A DNA stretch of 14,561 nucleotides, taken from assembly GCA_018372555.1 (NCBI GenBank), contig JAHAIU010000062.1:1-14561 (forward strand), given 5' to 3'. The DNA comes from Clostridium sp. Its GTDB lineage: Bacteria > Bacillota > Clostridia > Clostridiales > Clostridiaceae. The position numbers and the translations under genes are program-made. Of this stretch, positions 7,700 to 13,621 are shown piece after piece (the stretch's first letter is position 1; the number at the start of each line of letters is the position of its first letter). A model generated the notes under the pieces. It was not told the DNA's origin. It made no database searches and worked only from the letters and a program-made list of their open reading frames with translations.

Positions 7700-8531
7700 A
7701 TGAAAAGAGCTAACTTTATATTTTGATGATATTCAATACTCTTCTGATTTTAAGGTTAATTGTTCTAAAGATGAAAGCTTAAACTTTACAAGAAAAGATG
7801 TTAAAGTTGATGGACATGAATTAGATGAATTTATAGCAGGAAAGAATGAAACATTAAATTATAGGCTTTTTGTGCCAAAAAATGTAGAAGGAGAAGTACC
7901 GTTAGTACTTTCATTACATGGGGCTGGAGTTACTGGAAACGATAATATTGCTCAAATATAAACTAATGATAATATTACAGGATTTGCCAGAGGAGATATT
8001 CAAAAGAAATATCCATGTTGTGTTTTAGCACCACAACTTCTAGATAGATTTGTAGCAAAGGATGAATCACCAACTGATAAACAATCTGCTAAAGGTTGGA
8101 CAGATGAAGAAGTACAGACAGTATTAATTAATATTATAGAGGAACTAAAAGATAAATATAAAAATATAGATGATAAACGTATTTATATAACAGGACATTC
8201 AATGGGAGCATTGGGAACATGGGGAATGAGTGTTGCTTATCCAGAGTATTTTGCAGCATCAGCACCAATTAGTGGATTATGGGAAGGAAATGTTGATACA
8301 TTAATGAATCTTCCTATGTGGGTATTTCATGGAGAAACAGATGAAATAGTTCCAATTAATAAGGAAAAGGATTCAGTAGATAAGTTGATTGCACTTGGAG
8401 GAAATGTAAAATGGACTCAGTATTCAGCTGATGAAATTAATAAAGCTAATGCTGGGAATGCACACATGGCTAATATACCAACTTATAATAATCCAGAATT
8501 TTATGAGTGGTTATTTGCACAAAGCAAATAA
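7700..8531 (+). pseudogene. Broken alpha/beta-hydrolase (esterase / COG4099-like predicted peptidase)
   Basis: GGAGGG (7688-7693) precedes ATG 7700, but that frame stops after eight codons. Removing one A from the AAAA run at 7703-7706 restores a continuous frame that begins MKELTLYFDDIQYSSDF and reaches the end, 276 codons in all, apart from one TAA at 7959-7961 between ..NDNIAQI and TNDNITGFAR. The restored protein has an oxyanion region LSLHGAG, a nucleophile elbow GHSMGALGTW (Ser codon 8199-8201), the acid in HGETDEIVP (Asp codon 8340-8342) and a late NAHM (His codon 8463-8465), so the catalytic triad itself is intact. Such enzymes deacylate sugars or phenolic esters; no signal peptide is seen, so it would be cytosolic. 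Two independent lesions suggest real decay. The ATG at 8202 lies just past the catalytic serine and is not a true start. Confidence 0.8.
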
Positions 8532-8558
8532 TAAATAGAATTAAAGGAGAACAATTAA

Positions 8559-9044
8559 ATGGGATTATTCAGTAGAAAGAAACATAATGATGTAAAAGAA
8601 ATTTTTAAAAGTCCAGCTATTGGGAAAATTATTAAATTAGATAATGTAAATGATGAAGTATTTTCTAAAAAAATGATGGGAGATGGATTTGCTGTTATTC
8701 CAAAAGAAAATTCTGTTTATGCTCCTTTATCTGGAGAAATAACGGTATGTTTTCCAACTAAGCATGCTTATGGAATAAAGACACCTTCTGGAATAGAAGT
8801 ATTACTTCATTTAGGAATAAATACTGTAGAACTAAATGGAGAAGGATTTAATTCATTGGTTAAACAAGGAGATAAAGTAAAGCAAGGTGATAAGATTTGC
8901 GAAATGGAAATTTCAAAATTAGAAGAAAAGGGATATGATACAACTATCATGGTCATATTAACCAGTGGTGAAGAAGTAGCACTACTAAAAGAAAATGAAG
9001 ATATTAATTTTGGAGAAGAAGGAATAATAGAACTTCAAAAATAA
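8559..9044 (+). CDS. Stand-alone PTS EIIA, glucose (Crr-like) type
   Basis: This 161-residue cytosolic phosphocarrier passes phosphate from HPr to the EIIB domain. It shows the full glucose-type EIIA signature: GDGFAVIP at 41-48, VYAPLSGE at 53-60, H69 in FPTKHAYGI as the supporting histidine, and H84 in VLLHLGINTVELNG as the phosphorylated one. AAAGGAGAA lies just upstream of ATG 8559. The EIIBC at the head of this run lacks an EIIA domain, so this protein is its natural partner even though three genes separate them. It is the last gene before a strong terminator. It could also serve other EIIA-less permeases in the cell. Confidence 0.95.
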   Translation: MGLFSRKKHNDVKEIFKSPAIGKIIKLDNVNDEVFSKKMMGDGFAVIPKENSVYAPLSGEITVCFPTKHAYGIKTPSGIEVLLHLGINTVELNGEGFNSLVKQGDKVKQGDKICEMEISKLEEKGYDTTIMVILTSGEEVALLKENEDINFGEEGIIELQK

Positions 9045-9095
9045 ATATCAACAATTAAAGATTTCAAATATATATTATAATTATGAAAAGCAATT

Positions 9096-9143
9096 AGGAA
9101 TACTTAAATCAATGAGAGAATTTAAGTATTCCTTGTTTTATTA
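9096..9143 (+). terminator. Terminator of the PTS/glycosidase operon
   Basis: A perfect 14-bp stem pairs AGGAATACTTAAAT (9096-9109) with ATTTAAGTATTCCT (9120-9133) around a 10-base loop, followed by TGTTTTATTATT. It lies 51 bases after the EIIA stop. Confidence 0.9.
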
Positions 9144-9362
9144 TTATGAATAAATAAAAAAGAATGGATTTGAAGTAAAAAAAATCGAATCAAAAGAAAA
9201 AAGTAATTTATTTAGAGTACACTTTAAATAAACAGTGAATATAATGCTTTTTTAAGTTTATTTAGGATTGTTTTTTAGATTTAATAAACAACTATTTTAT
9301 AAAAATAATAATATGTACCAAATATAGAAGTTAAATATATATTATTATCATGTAACAAAGAG
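9144..9362. other. AT-rich junction region without an intact gene
   Basis: Between the sugar-operon terminator and an orphan terminator at 9363 there is no intact frame with a start site. The only coding-like piece is a short 3' remnant at 9154-9231. The stretch marks the border between the sugar locus and the run of short accessory genes. Confidence 0.5.
9154..9231 (+). pseudogene. Possible 3' remnant of a deleted gene
   Basis: A 25-codon open stretch without start codon or ribosome binding site encodes a lysine-rich tail, KKNGFEVKKIESKEKSNLF followed by RVHFK and a stop. Its composition reads like the C-terminus of a real protein rather than random AT-rich DNA. No family is recognised. It may be what remains of a gene lost when the neighbouring accessory segment was inserted or rearranged. 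Confidence 0.25.
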
Positions 9363-9410
9363 AAGGACTATTTGAAGCAAAGAAAGCTTTGAATATTCTT
9401 TTTTCTATTT
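9363..9410 (+). terminator. Orphan terminator or attenuator before the 9425 gene
   Basis: AAGGACTATTTGAAGC (9363-9378) pairs with GCTTTGAATATTCTT (9386-9400) around a 7-base loop, with one bulged C and a few G-U pairs, then TTTTCTATTTT. It lies right in front of the ribosome binding site at 9413. No intact gene precedes it, so it either closed a lost gene or attenuates the next one. Confidence 0.6.
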
Positions 9411-9424
9411 TAGGAGGGATTCAC

Positions 9425-9781
9425 ATGATAGAAATAACATATTTAAGAGAAATGGAAAATGTACATGGGTTACCTATTGAAGTACAAGAAGTAACTAGAG
9501 GCATACTAGAAATGCTTGATTCAGAATATGGAGCTGACCGAGATAAGTATACAGATAATGGAGGCTATGTTGTAGTTGTAGATAGCATTGAAGATTTTAA
9601 AGAAATACAAGAAAAAATACACATAGATGTTAGGGATGTAATTGTTGAATATATTGATAAGATTGAGTGTGCTAATGGAAGAATATATACAAACTCTTTG
9701 GTATTATGCAACAATGATTATTCCATATCATTAATAATACCTTTTAAGATTATGCCTGAAAATCTATTGAAGCAGATGTAA
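9425..9781 (+). CDS. Unknown 118-residue protein
   Basis: I do not recognise the family. The protein starts MIEITYLREMENVHGLP. It has an alpha/beta composition, is clearly acidic, and has no signal peptide or membrane segment. ATG 9425 is chosen because GGAGGG (9413-9418) sits six bases upstream. A longer frame from a TTG at 9389 would start inside a terminator hairpin and lacks a ribosome binding site. It is a single-gene unit with terminators on both sides, near RadC-like and DUF960 genes that are common on mobile elements. The segment GILEMLDSEYGAD is followed by a beta-rich YVVVVDSIEDF stretch, suggesting a small compact domain. The function is unknown. Confidence 0.75.
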   Translation: MIEITYLREMENVHGLPIEVQEVTRGILEMLDSEYGADRDKYTDNGGYVVVVDSIEDFKEIQEKIHIDVRDVIVEYIDKIECANGRIYTNSLVLCNNDYSISLIIPFKIMPENLLKQM

Positions 9782-9810
9782 AAAATAATATGAAAGAAGA
9801 TTTAATAAGA

Positions 9811-9860
9811 AATGATACTTAAAGTAAGAAATAAAGCTTTAGGTATCATTTTTCTATTAT
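9811..9860 (+). terminator. Terminator after the 9425 gene
   Basis: AATGATACTTAAAG (9811-9824) pairs with CTTTAGGTATCATT (9837-9850) with one T-G pair and a 12-base loop, then TTTCTATTAT. Confidence 0.8.
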
Positions 9861-9913
9861 CCGCAGATTAATTTTTGATTTGAAATTGAAAATAAGAAGG
9901 GAGTTCAATTATT

Positions 9914-10234
9914 ATGGCAAAAGGAGAAAAGAAAGTAGTTGAAGAGAGAAAAGTAATAAAGGAAACCAAGTATTGTCAAGTGTATAAGGCTGTATCAATT
10001 ATTGATGATGATTATTACAGCAGCATAGAGAAGATCAAAGTCAAAAGCAAAAATCGTGAGGAGGTCAGGTTTGCATTATATAAAGATACATTTAAGATGG
10101 AGCGACAATTCATTCCAAGAAGTTTGGATTTGACTGAGAAGCAATTGTTAGAGCTGATTAGAAAAGCCATTGAAGGAAAAGTATTTTCTGATGAATTTAT
10201 AAAATTGCTTAAAGATGAATTAAATAAGATATGA
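9914..10234 (+). CDS. Unknown 106-residue protein
   Basis: No family is recognised. It begins with a charged stretch (MAKGEKKVVEERKVIKETKY), continues with a beta-like core (CQVYKAVSIIDDDYYSSIEKI), and ends in two amphipathic helices (LTEKQLLELIRKAIEGKV, SDEFIKLLKDELNKI). There is no membrane segment. AGAAGGGAG ends ten bases before ATG 9914. The gene has terminators on both sides and is probably transcribed alone. Context suggests mobile-element accessory DNA. The overall charge pattern would allow nucleic-acid or protein binding, but nothing specific supports it. Confidence 0.75.
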   Translation: MAKGEKKVVEERKVIKETKYCQVYKAVSIIDDDYYSSIEKIKVKSKNREEVRFALYKDTFKMERQFIPRSLDLTEKQLLELIRKAIEGKVFSDEFIKLLKDELNKI

Positions 10235-10240
10235 ATAGAT

Positions 10241-10287
10241 AAAGCTTTAGTTATTGATAAATATTTGATAACTAAAGCTTTTTTTAT
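10241..10287 (+). terminator. Terminator after the 9914 gene
   Basis: AAAGCTTTAGTTAT (10241-10254) pairs perfectly with ATAACTAAAGCTTT (10268-10281) across a 13-base loop, and the T run continues to 10285. Confidence 0.88.
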
Positions 10288-10311
10288 TTGAATACAAGGA
10301 GTTTTGGAAAT

Positions 10312-10410
10312 ATGAAGTATCTATTTTGTTACATGTTGATTAAAGGAAAAAATACAAAAATTAAAATTGTAAGGGAGTGCAATAATAATGCTATCAAAAG
10401 AGAAAAATAA
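10312..10410 (+). CDS. Possible 32-residue small ORF overlapping the RadC-like start
   Basis: ATG 10312 has AAGGAG (10296-10301) ten bases upstream and opens a basic frame MKYLFCYMLIKGKNTKIKIV that stops at 10410, 23 bases into the RadC-like gene in another frame. It lies between the preceding terminator and radC, so it would share the radC mRNA. It may be a leader peptide that couples translation, or a chance frame. The good ribosome binding site is the main support. Confidence 0.35.
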   Translation: MKYLFCYMLIKGKNTKIKIVRECNNNAIKREK

Positions 10411-10855
10411 TAAGCCTTTAAAAAGAATTAATGTTGTATCTATAAAAATGGTAAGAGAATCAAGTGTTCTATACAACATAAGAAGAATATCAGAGCCAAA
10501 AGATATTGTAGATTTAGGAAAGAAATTTTTAGATGAGCTTGATAGGGAAGAGCTTATAGTAGCATGCTTGAATGCTAAGAATGAAGTGAATTCTGTAAAT
10601 GTAGTTTCAATTGGAAGTCTTAATAATTCAATAGTTCATCCAAGAGAAGTTTTTAAGACAGCAATACTAAGTAATGCTGCTTCAATAGTAATGATACATA
10701 ATCATCCAAGTGGTGATGTAACACCAAGTAAGGAAGATAAAGAAATTACATTAAGAATAAAAGAAAGTGGTACTATATTAGGTATTTGCTTATTAGATCA
10801 TATTATTATTGGAAATGATACATATTACAGTTTTAAAGAACATGATGAAATCTAA
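10388..10855 (+). CDS. Short RadC-family JAMM/MPN+ domain protein
   Basis: This 155-residue protein is the C-terminal, metalloprotease-like half of RadC without the N-terminal helix-hairpin-helix part of full-length RadC (about 225 residues). The zinc-binding JAMM pattern is complete: a glutamate near 54-55 (DREELIVACLN), then H104, H106, S114 and D117 in HNHPSGDVTPSKED. Despite the name, a repair role for RadC is doubtful; the biochemical substrate is unknown. Short forms like this are common on plasmids, ICEs and prophages, often beside antirestriction or conjugation genes. GGGAG (10373-10377) lies ten bases before the ATG. Neighbouring unknown and DUF960 genes fit a mobile-element accessory block. 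The metal site looks functional. Confidence 0.9.
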   Translation: MLSKEKNNKPLKRINVVSIKMVRESSVLYNIRRISEPKDIVDLGKKFLDELDREELIVACLNAKNEVNSVNVVSIGSLNNSIVHPREVFKTAILSNAASIVMIHNHPSGDVTPSKEDKEITLRIKESGTILGICLLDHIIIGNDTYYSFKEHDEI

Positions 10856-10881
10856 TAAAAAAAGAAATGGAGTTGAAAATT

Positions 10882-11490
10882 ATGATTGTAACAGATAGAA
10901 ATTTTTCAGATATAATACAAAGTTTTATTTCAAATGAAATTAAGGCAATTCTTAATAAGTATACCAATATGGATTTAGAAAAAATACAAAAGGTTGAAGC
11001 TCTAATATCAAAAATTAATGATGAAGAATTTAAGAAGGAACTTCTATTAGATTTTGATAAAACATTAAAGTTATCAACAGAAATAGGTGATAAGTATGTG
11101 GATTATTTTACCATAAAAATGTATTTGTGGATAAAATCAAATACAGATTTAGATTTGAATATGGATGCAGTTGATAGAGTTATACAAGAGGTTGAGGAAA
11201 ATGGATACTGTGAAATAAATGATAACACTATGATATATATTGAAGGAACTAATCTAAAAGATATTGCAGTTGAAAAGCTGGAAACAATGCTAGAGGATAG
11301 TTATTTTGTAGATAAGCTTTTAGACAAAGATTCTTTAATAGAATATTTCATTAATGGTACAAGTAAAGATCAAGTTATAAGAGAACTTGTAAATGGTATT
11401 GAAATTGAAGAGCTTCTTGATATGAATATACAAAATATATTTGAGAATAATTATAATCAGCATTATATGTATGCACAGTTAGATTGTTAA
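10882..11490 (+). CDS. Unknown acidic 202-residue protein
   Basis: No family is recognised. The protein is strongly acidic and helical, with motifs such as MDLEKIQKVEALISKINDEE and repeated ELLDM/ELVNGIEIEEL stretches. It has no signal peptide or membrane span. ATG 10882 is preferred because GGAG (10869-10872) stands nine bases before it; an in-frame ATG at 10867 overlaps that site and has only A-rich sequence upstream. It starts 26 bases after the RadC-like gene with no terminator between, so the two are probably one operon and end at the terminator at 11490. Acidic helical proteins in this setting are sometimes antirestriction or DNA-mimic proteins, but nothing here proves that. Confidence 0.75.
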   Translation: MIVTDRNFSDIIQSFISNEIKAILNKYTNMDLEKIQKVEALISKINDEEFKKELLLDFDKTLKLSTEIGDKYVDYFTIKMYLWIKSNTDLDLNMDAVDRVIQEVEENGYCEINDNTMIYIEGTNLKDIAVEKLETMLEDSYFVDKLLDKDSLIEYFINGTSKDQVIRELVNGIEIEELLDMNIQNIFENNYNQHYMYAQLDC

Positions 11491-11524
11491 AAGGCTATTT
11501 TCTAATGGAGAAGATAGTCTTTTT
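11490..11524 (+). terminator. Terminator of the radC-10882 unit
   Basis: AAAGGCTATTTTC (11490-11502) pairs with GAAGATAGTCTTT (11510-11522) with two G-U pairs and a 7-base loop, ending in TTTTT. It overlaps the stop codon of the upstream gene. Confidence 0.75.
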
Positions 11525-11561
11525 CAATATATAAAAATAATGAAAAGAGGTTGATGAAAAA

Positions 11562-11867
11562 ATGTTCAAACAAGAAAATCGCTATGTAAGCAGACAAGTA
11601 AATGAAACTGTACCAATGCAGCTTCAAATTCTATTGTGGAGCATGATAGATTCACTAAAGGAGAAAAAGAAATTGGACTACCTACAGATTTTCAGACTAA
11701 AGGTAAAAGGGGATAAAGTTCTAATAGAACACGAACAGGAAGTGCCTCCATACAAAGAGCAATATGAAGTTGAGAAAGAGAAGTTTCCAATAGAATTTGA
11801 TATGAAAATATACGTTATAGATAGTGGTGGTGAGTATAGCACTATGATTTTTGCAGATGAGTATTAA
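11562..11867 (+). CDS. DUF960-family protein
   Basis: This 101-residue protein fits the DUF960 family by length and pattern: an opening RYVSRQVNETVPMQLQILLW, the middle DYLQIFRLKVKGDKVLIEHEQE, and the closing YVIDSGGEYSTMIFADEY. The recognition is from memory of the family, not from a search. DUF960 proteins have no known function and are found in Firmicutes, often on plasmids, ICEs and phages. AGAGGT lies about ten bases upstream of ATG 11562. The gene is convergent with an XRE-type regulator whose stop is only 16 bases away, with no clear terminator between them, so the two transcripts probably overlap. Confidence 0.8.
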   Translation: MFKQENRYVSRQVNETVPMQLQILLWSMIDSLKEKKKLDYLQIFRLKVKGDKVLIEHEQEVPPYKEQYEVEKEKFPIEFDMKIYVIDSGGEYSTMIFADEY

Positions 11868-11883
11868 ATGTCATAGTTGTTAA

Positions 11884-12237
11884 TCAACGATTATCACGTA
11901 AGACTTTTTTAGCTTTGAGATAATATAAAAGTTCCTGTTTATCTTCAAAACTCCAAGAACTAAAATCATTAAGTAATTCTAAAACAGGAATAAAATCTTT
12001 ATCAGAGGTAGCAATATTATTCAAACTATTTTCAGTATCATCAAGAAAATATGATACAGGAATATCTAATACAGAAGCAATAAGCTTTAACTTTTCTAAT
12101 GAAGGATTACTTCTTCCATTTTCGATATCAGATAAGAAAGAAATAGATATTTGATTATTAGTCTTTTCACATAACAGCTTTAATGAAAGTTTCTTAGCTT
12201 TTCTACAAGTCTTTATTTTAGTACCAATTAAGCTCAT
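11884..12237 (-). CDS. XRE-family (Cro/CI-type) transcriptional regulator, leftward
   Basis: This 117-residue protein has a SinR/CI-like helix-turn-helix at about 5-65, with the recognition segment SISFLSDIENGRSNPSLEKL and the closing IASVLDIPVSYFL. A roughly 50-residue C-terminal helical tail follows (LELLNDFSSWSFEDKQELLYYLKAKK), likely for dimerisation. AGGAGG (12248-12243) lies five bases before the start. It is divergent from a second XRE gene that shares the motif FLSDIENGRS, the arrangement of phage and ICE repressor pairs. It has no peptidase domain, so it is not an ImmA-cleaved pair on present evidence. It probably represses itself and the rightward gene through the shared AATAACGTA motifs (inference). 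Confidence 0.92.
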   Translation of the reverse strand: MSLIGTKIKTCRKAKKLSLKLLCEKTNNQISISFLSDIENGRSNPSLEKLKLIASVLDIPVSYFLDDTENSLNNIATSDKDFIPVLELLNDFSSWSFEDKQELLYYLKAKKVLRDNR

Positions 12238-12260
12238 GGTTACCTCCTAAAAATTCCGTA

Positions 12261-12271
12261 AATAACGTATA
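12261..12271. promoter_or_regulatory. Putative operator copy 1 (AATAACGTATA)
   Basis: This is identical to copy 3 at 12360-12370. It lies at the predicted transcription start of the leftward XRE gene, a position suited to autorepression. Confidence 0.5.
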
Positions 12272-12278
12272 TATGTAT

Positions 12279-12307
12279 AGTATAAACAAAAGTAAAGGTG
12301 TTGTAAA
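12279..12307 (-). promoter_or_regulatory. Predicted promoter of the leftward XRE gene
   Basis: On the minus strand TTTACA (-35, 12307-12302) is followed after 17 bases by TATACT (-10, 12284-12279). The predicted start falls near 12272, about 35 bases before the coding region. Confidence 0.6.
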
Positions 12308-12328
12308 ATCATTCTAATAACAGTCATA

Positions 12329-12339
12329 CATAACGTAAA
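12329..12339. promoter_or_regulatory. Putative operator copy 2 (CATAACGTAAA)
   Basis: This degenerate copy of the 11-base motif keeps the core ATAACGTA. It lies between the two promoters, upstream of both -35 boxes. Confidence 0.4.
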
Positions 12340-12344
12340 AATGC

Positions 12345-12372
12345 TTGTATTTTTACTTGAATAACGTATAAT
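12345..12372 (+). promoter_or_regulatory. Predicted promoter of the rightward XRE gene
   Basis: TTGTAT (-35, 12345-12350) and a perfect TATAAT (-10, 12367-12372) are 16 bases apart. The predicted start near 12379 leaves almost no leader before the ribosome binding site at 12381. Confidence 0.6.
12360..12370. promoter_or_regulatory. Putative operator copy 3 (AATAACGTATA)
   Basis: This is an exact copy of the 12261 motif that overlaps the -10 box of the rightward XRE promoter, so a bound repressor would block that promoter. Confidence 0.5.
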
Positions 12373-12393
12373 AAAAATATGGAGGTGGAGATA

Positions 12394-12585
12394 TTGGGGA
12401 ATATAGGTGAAAAAATAAAGAAAAAAAGATTAGAAAAGCATATGAAACAATGTGAACTTGCTGAAAGAGCAGAAATGTCAAATACATTTCTTTCAGATAT
12501 AGAAAATGGAAGGTCAGAACCTTCAATAAAAACATTAGGTAAAATAGCTGTTGCATTAGAAATTGATATAAAGAAATTCTTTTAG
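12394..12585 (+). CDS. Small XRE-family (Cro-like) regulator, rightward
   Basis: This 63-residue protein is little more than a helix-turn-helix domain: IGEKIKKKRLEKHMKQCELA, then FLSDIENGRSEPSIKTLGKI and a closing ALEIDIKKFF. The start is taken as TTG 12394 because GGAGGTGG (12381-12388) lies in front of it at normal distance. An in-frame ATG at 12379 overlaps that ribosome binding site, has nothing upstream, and would be used only as a leaderless start. It shares the FLSDIENGRS recognition motif with the leftward regulator and its promoter overlaps one operator copy. A Cro/CI-like opposing pair is the simplest reading. It could control the secreted-protein/zinc-finger genes just downstream. 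Confidence 0.85.
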   Translation: MGNIGEKIKKKRLEKHMKQCELAERAEMSNTFLSDIENGRSEPSIKTLGKIAVALEIDIKKFF

Positions 12586-12626
12586 AGGGCAATATGTGTC
12601 CAAGCATGTAAAGTAAACTAATGATA

Positions 12627-12659
12627 TCAAATTAACTTTTATAATCAAAGGTAATTTGA
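12627..12659. repeat. Imperfect 13-bp inverted repeat before the secreted-protein gene
   Basis: TCAAATTAACTTT (12627-12639) pairs with AAAGGTAATTTGA (12647-12659) with one mismatch, around the loop TATAATC. No U run follows. The loop contains a TATAAT that could be a -10 box for the next gene, in which case the repeat would be an operator around that promoter. Confidence 0.4.
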
Positions 12660-12690
12660 CATAAATAGAAAACAATGGAGGCGAATGATA

Positions 12691-13572
12691 ATGAAGAAAC
12701 AAAACCTAAGAAAGATAATAACAATGGGATTGATAGTAGCAAGTTTGATTGCAGTTGCTCCAATGCAGGCTAATGCTGCATGGAAGAAGGATAATACAGG
12801 ATGGTGGTATACAGAAGGAAATTCATGTGTAAAAGACAGTTGGAAGCAGATAAATGGAAAATGGTATCATTTTGATTGGCAAGGATATATGGAAACAGGA
12901 TGGTTTCAAGGTTATGCTCATTACTTTGGTGGACCATCAGATTATTATTATTTAAATGATGATGGAAGTATGGTAACAGGAATAAAAAATATAGATGGAG
13001 TAGAATGTAAATTTGATGGTAATGGAGTATGGAAAGGATATTCAGATGATGATTTAAGAAAAACATTAGATATAAAACAAGGTATAACTTCAATTGAATA
13101 TGATAATAATGATTCAACAGATTATAGTGGTGCATGGGGAGATGGATTTTACTGTAAAGACAATATTGAATGGTCAGCTAAAGGCTATATAGATGATATG
13201 ATATATCTAAAAGATAATAAAAAAGTATTAAATGGATATGTAGGGGGGTATTATATTGAAAATGGTAAAGTGGTAAGAAATTCTTGGATTAGAATAGGAG
13301 ATAAAATATATTATTTTATGGCTAATGGACATAGAGCATCTGCAAAATATATTGATGGATATTGGGTTGGTGATAATGAAGGATTAGATAAATTGACCCC
13401 ACGTCGTTTAAATAATAATCAAGAGAATATGTGGTATGTAGAAAAACAAGATGGAACTGATGTACAAATGACAAAAGATGAATTTAATAAAAATATTGAA
13501 GAAGATAAGATTGTATTTAGAGGAATATCATCAGCACAAGGAGATAAATACATGATTGCATTCTTGAAATAG
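12691..13572 (+). CDS. Secreted cell-wall-binding-repeat protein of unknown function
   Basis: This 293-residue protein has a clear signal peptide (MKKQNLRKIITMGLIVAS, with APMQANA-A as the predicted cut near residue 29). Two or three choline-binding-like cell-wall-binding repeats (CW_binding_1 type) cover about 31-116: WKKDNTGWWYTEGNS, SWKQINGKWYHFDWQGYMETGW and a weaker DYYYLNDDGSMVTG. Another repeat-like stretch is at 185-225 (GGYYIENGKVVRNSWIRIGD). The rest, including 117-180 and the C-terminus, matches no domain I know. No peptidase, amidase or glucosidase motif is seen. ATG 12691 gives a 9-base gap to GGAGG (12677-12681); the ATG six bases earlier would be too close. It is exported to the cell wall and is followed closely by three small genes, probably in one operon. 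Confidence 0.88.
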   Translation: MKKQNLRKIITMGLIVASLIAVAPMQANAAWKKDNTGWWYTEGNSCVKDSWKQINGKWYHFDWQGYMETGWFQGYAHYFGGPSDYYYLNDDGSMVTGIKNIDGVECKFDGNGVWKGYSDDDLRKTLDIKQGITSIEYDNNDSTDYSGAWGDGFYCKDNIEWSAKGYIDDMIYLKDNKKVLNGYVGGYYIENGKVVRNSWIRIGDKIYYFMANGHRASAKYIDGYWVGDNEGLDKLTPRRLNNNQENMWYVEKQDGTDVQMTKDEFNKNIEEDKIVFRGISSAQGDKYMIAFLK

Positions 13573-13621
13573 ACAATTAATGGTGATATAAAAAAATTTG
13601 TAAATATGGAGGAAAATAAAA

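Noticed and set aside
8202..8531. 109-codon frame read as an intact small hydrolase
   Set aside because: Its ATG lies directly after the catalytic serine codon and lacks a ribosome binding site. It is the 3' part of the broken esterase gene.
12656..12661. Perfect TTGACA as a -35 box for the secreted-protein gene
   Set aside because: A -10 at the right distance would fall in the ribosome binding site at about 12679, and no TATAAT-like sequence is there.
12676..12684. TGGAGGCGA, the exact reverse complement of the first nine bases of the window (possible attachment copy)
   Set aside because: It is only nine bases, inverted, and fully explained by a ribosome binding site in front of the secreted-protein gene.
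12353..13135. Long minus-strand frames rich in H, L, Y and F opposite the XRE and secreted-protein genes
   Set aside because: Their composition is that of antisense reading of AT-rich genes, with no ribosome binding sites or domains.
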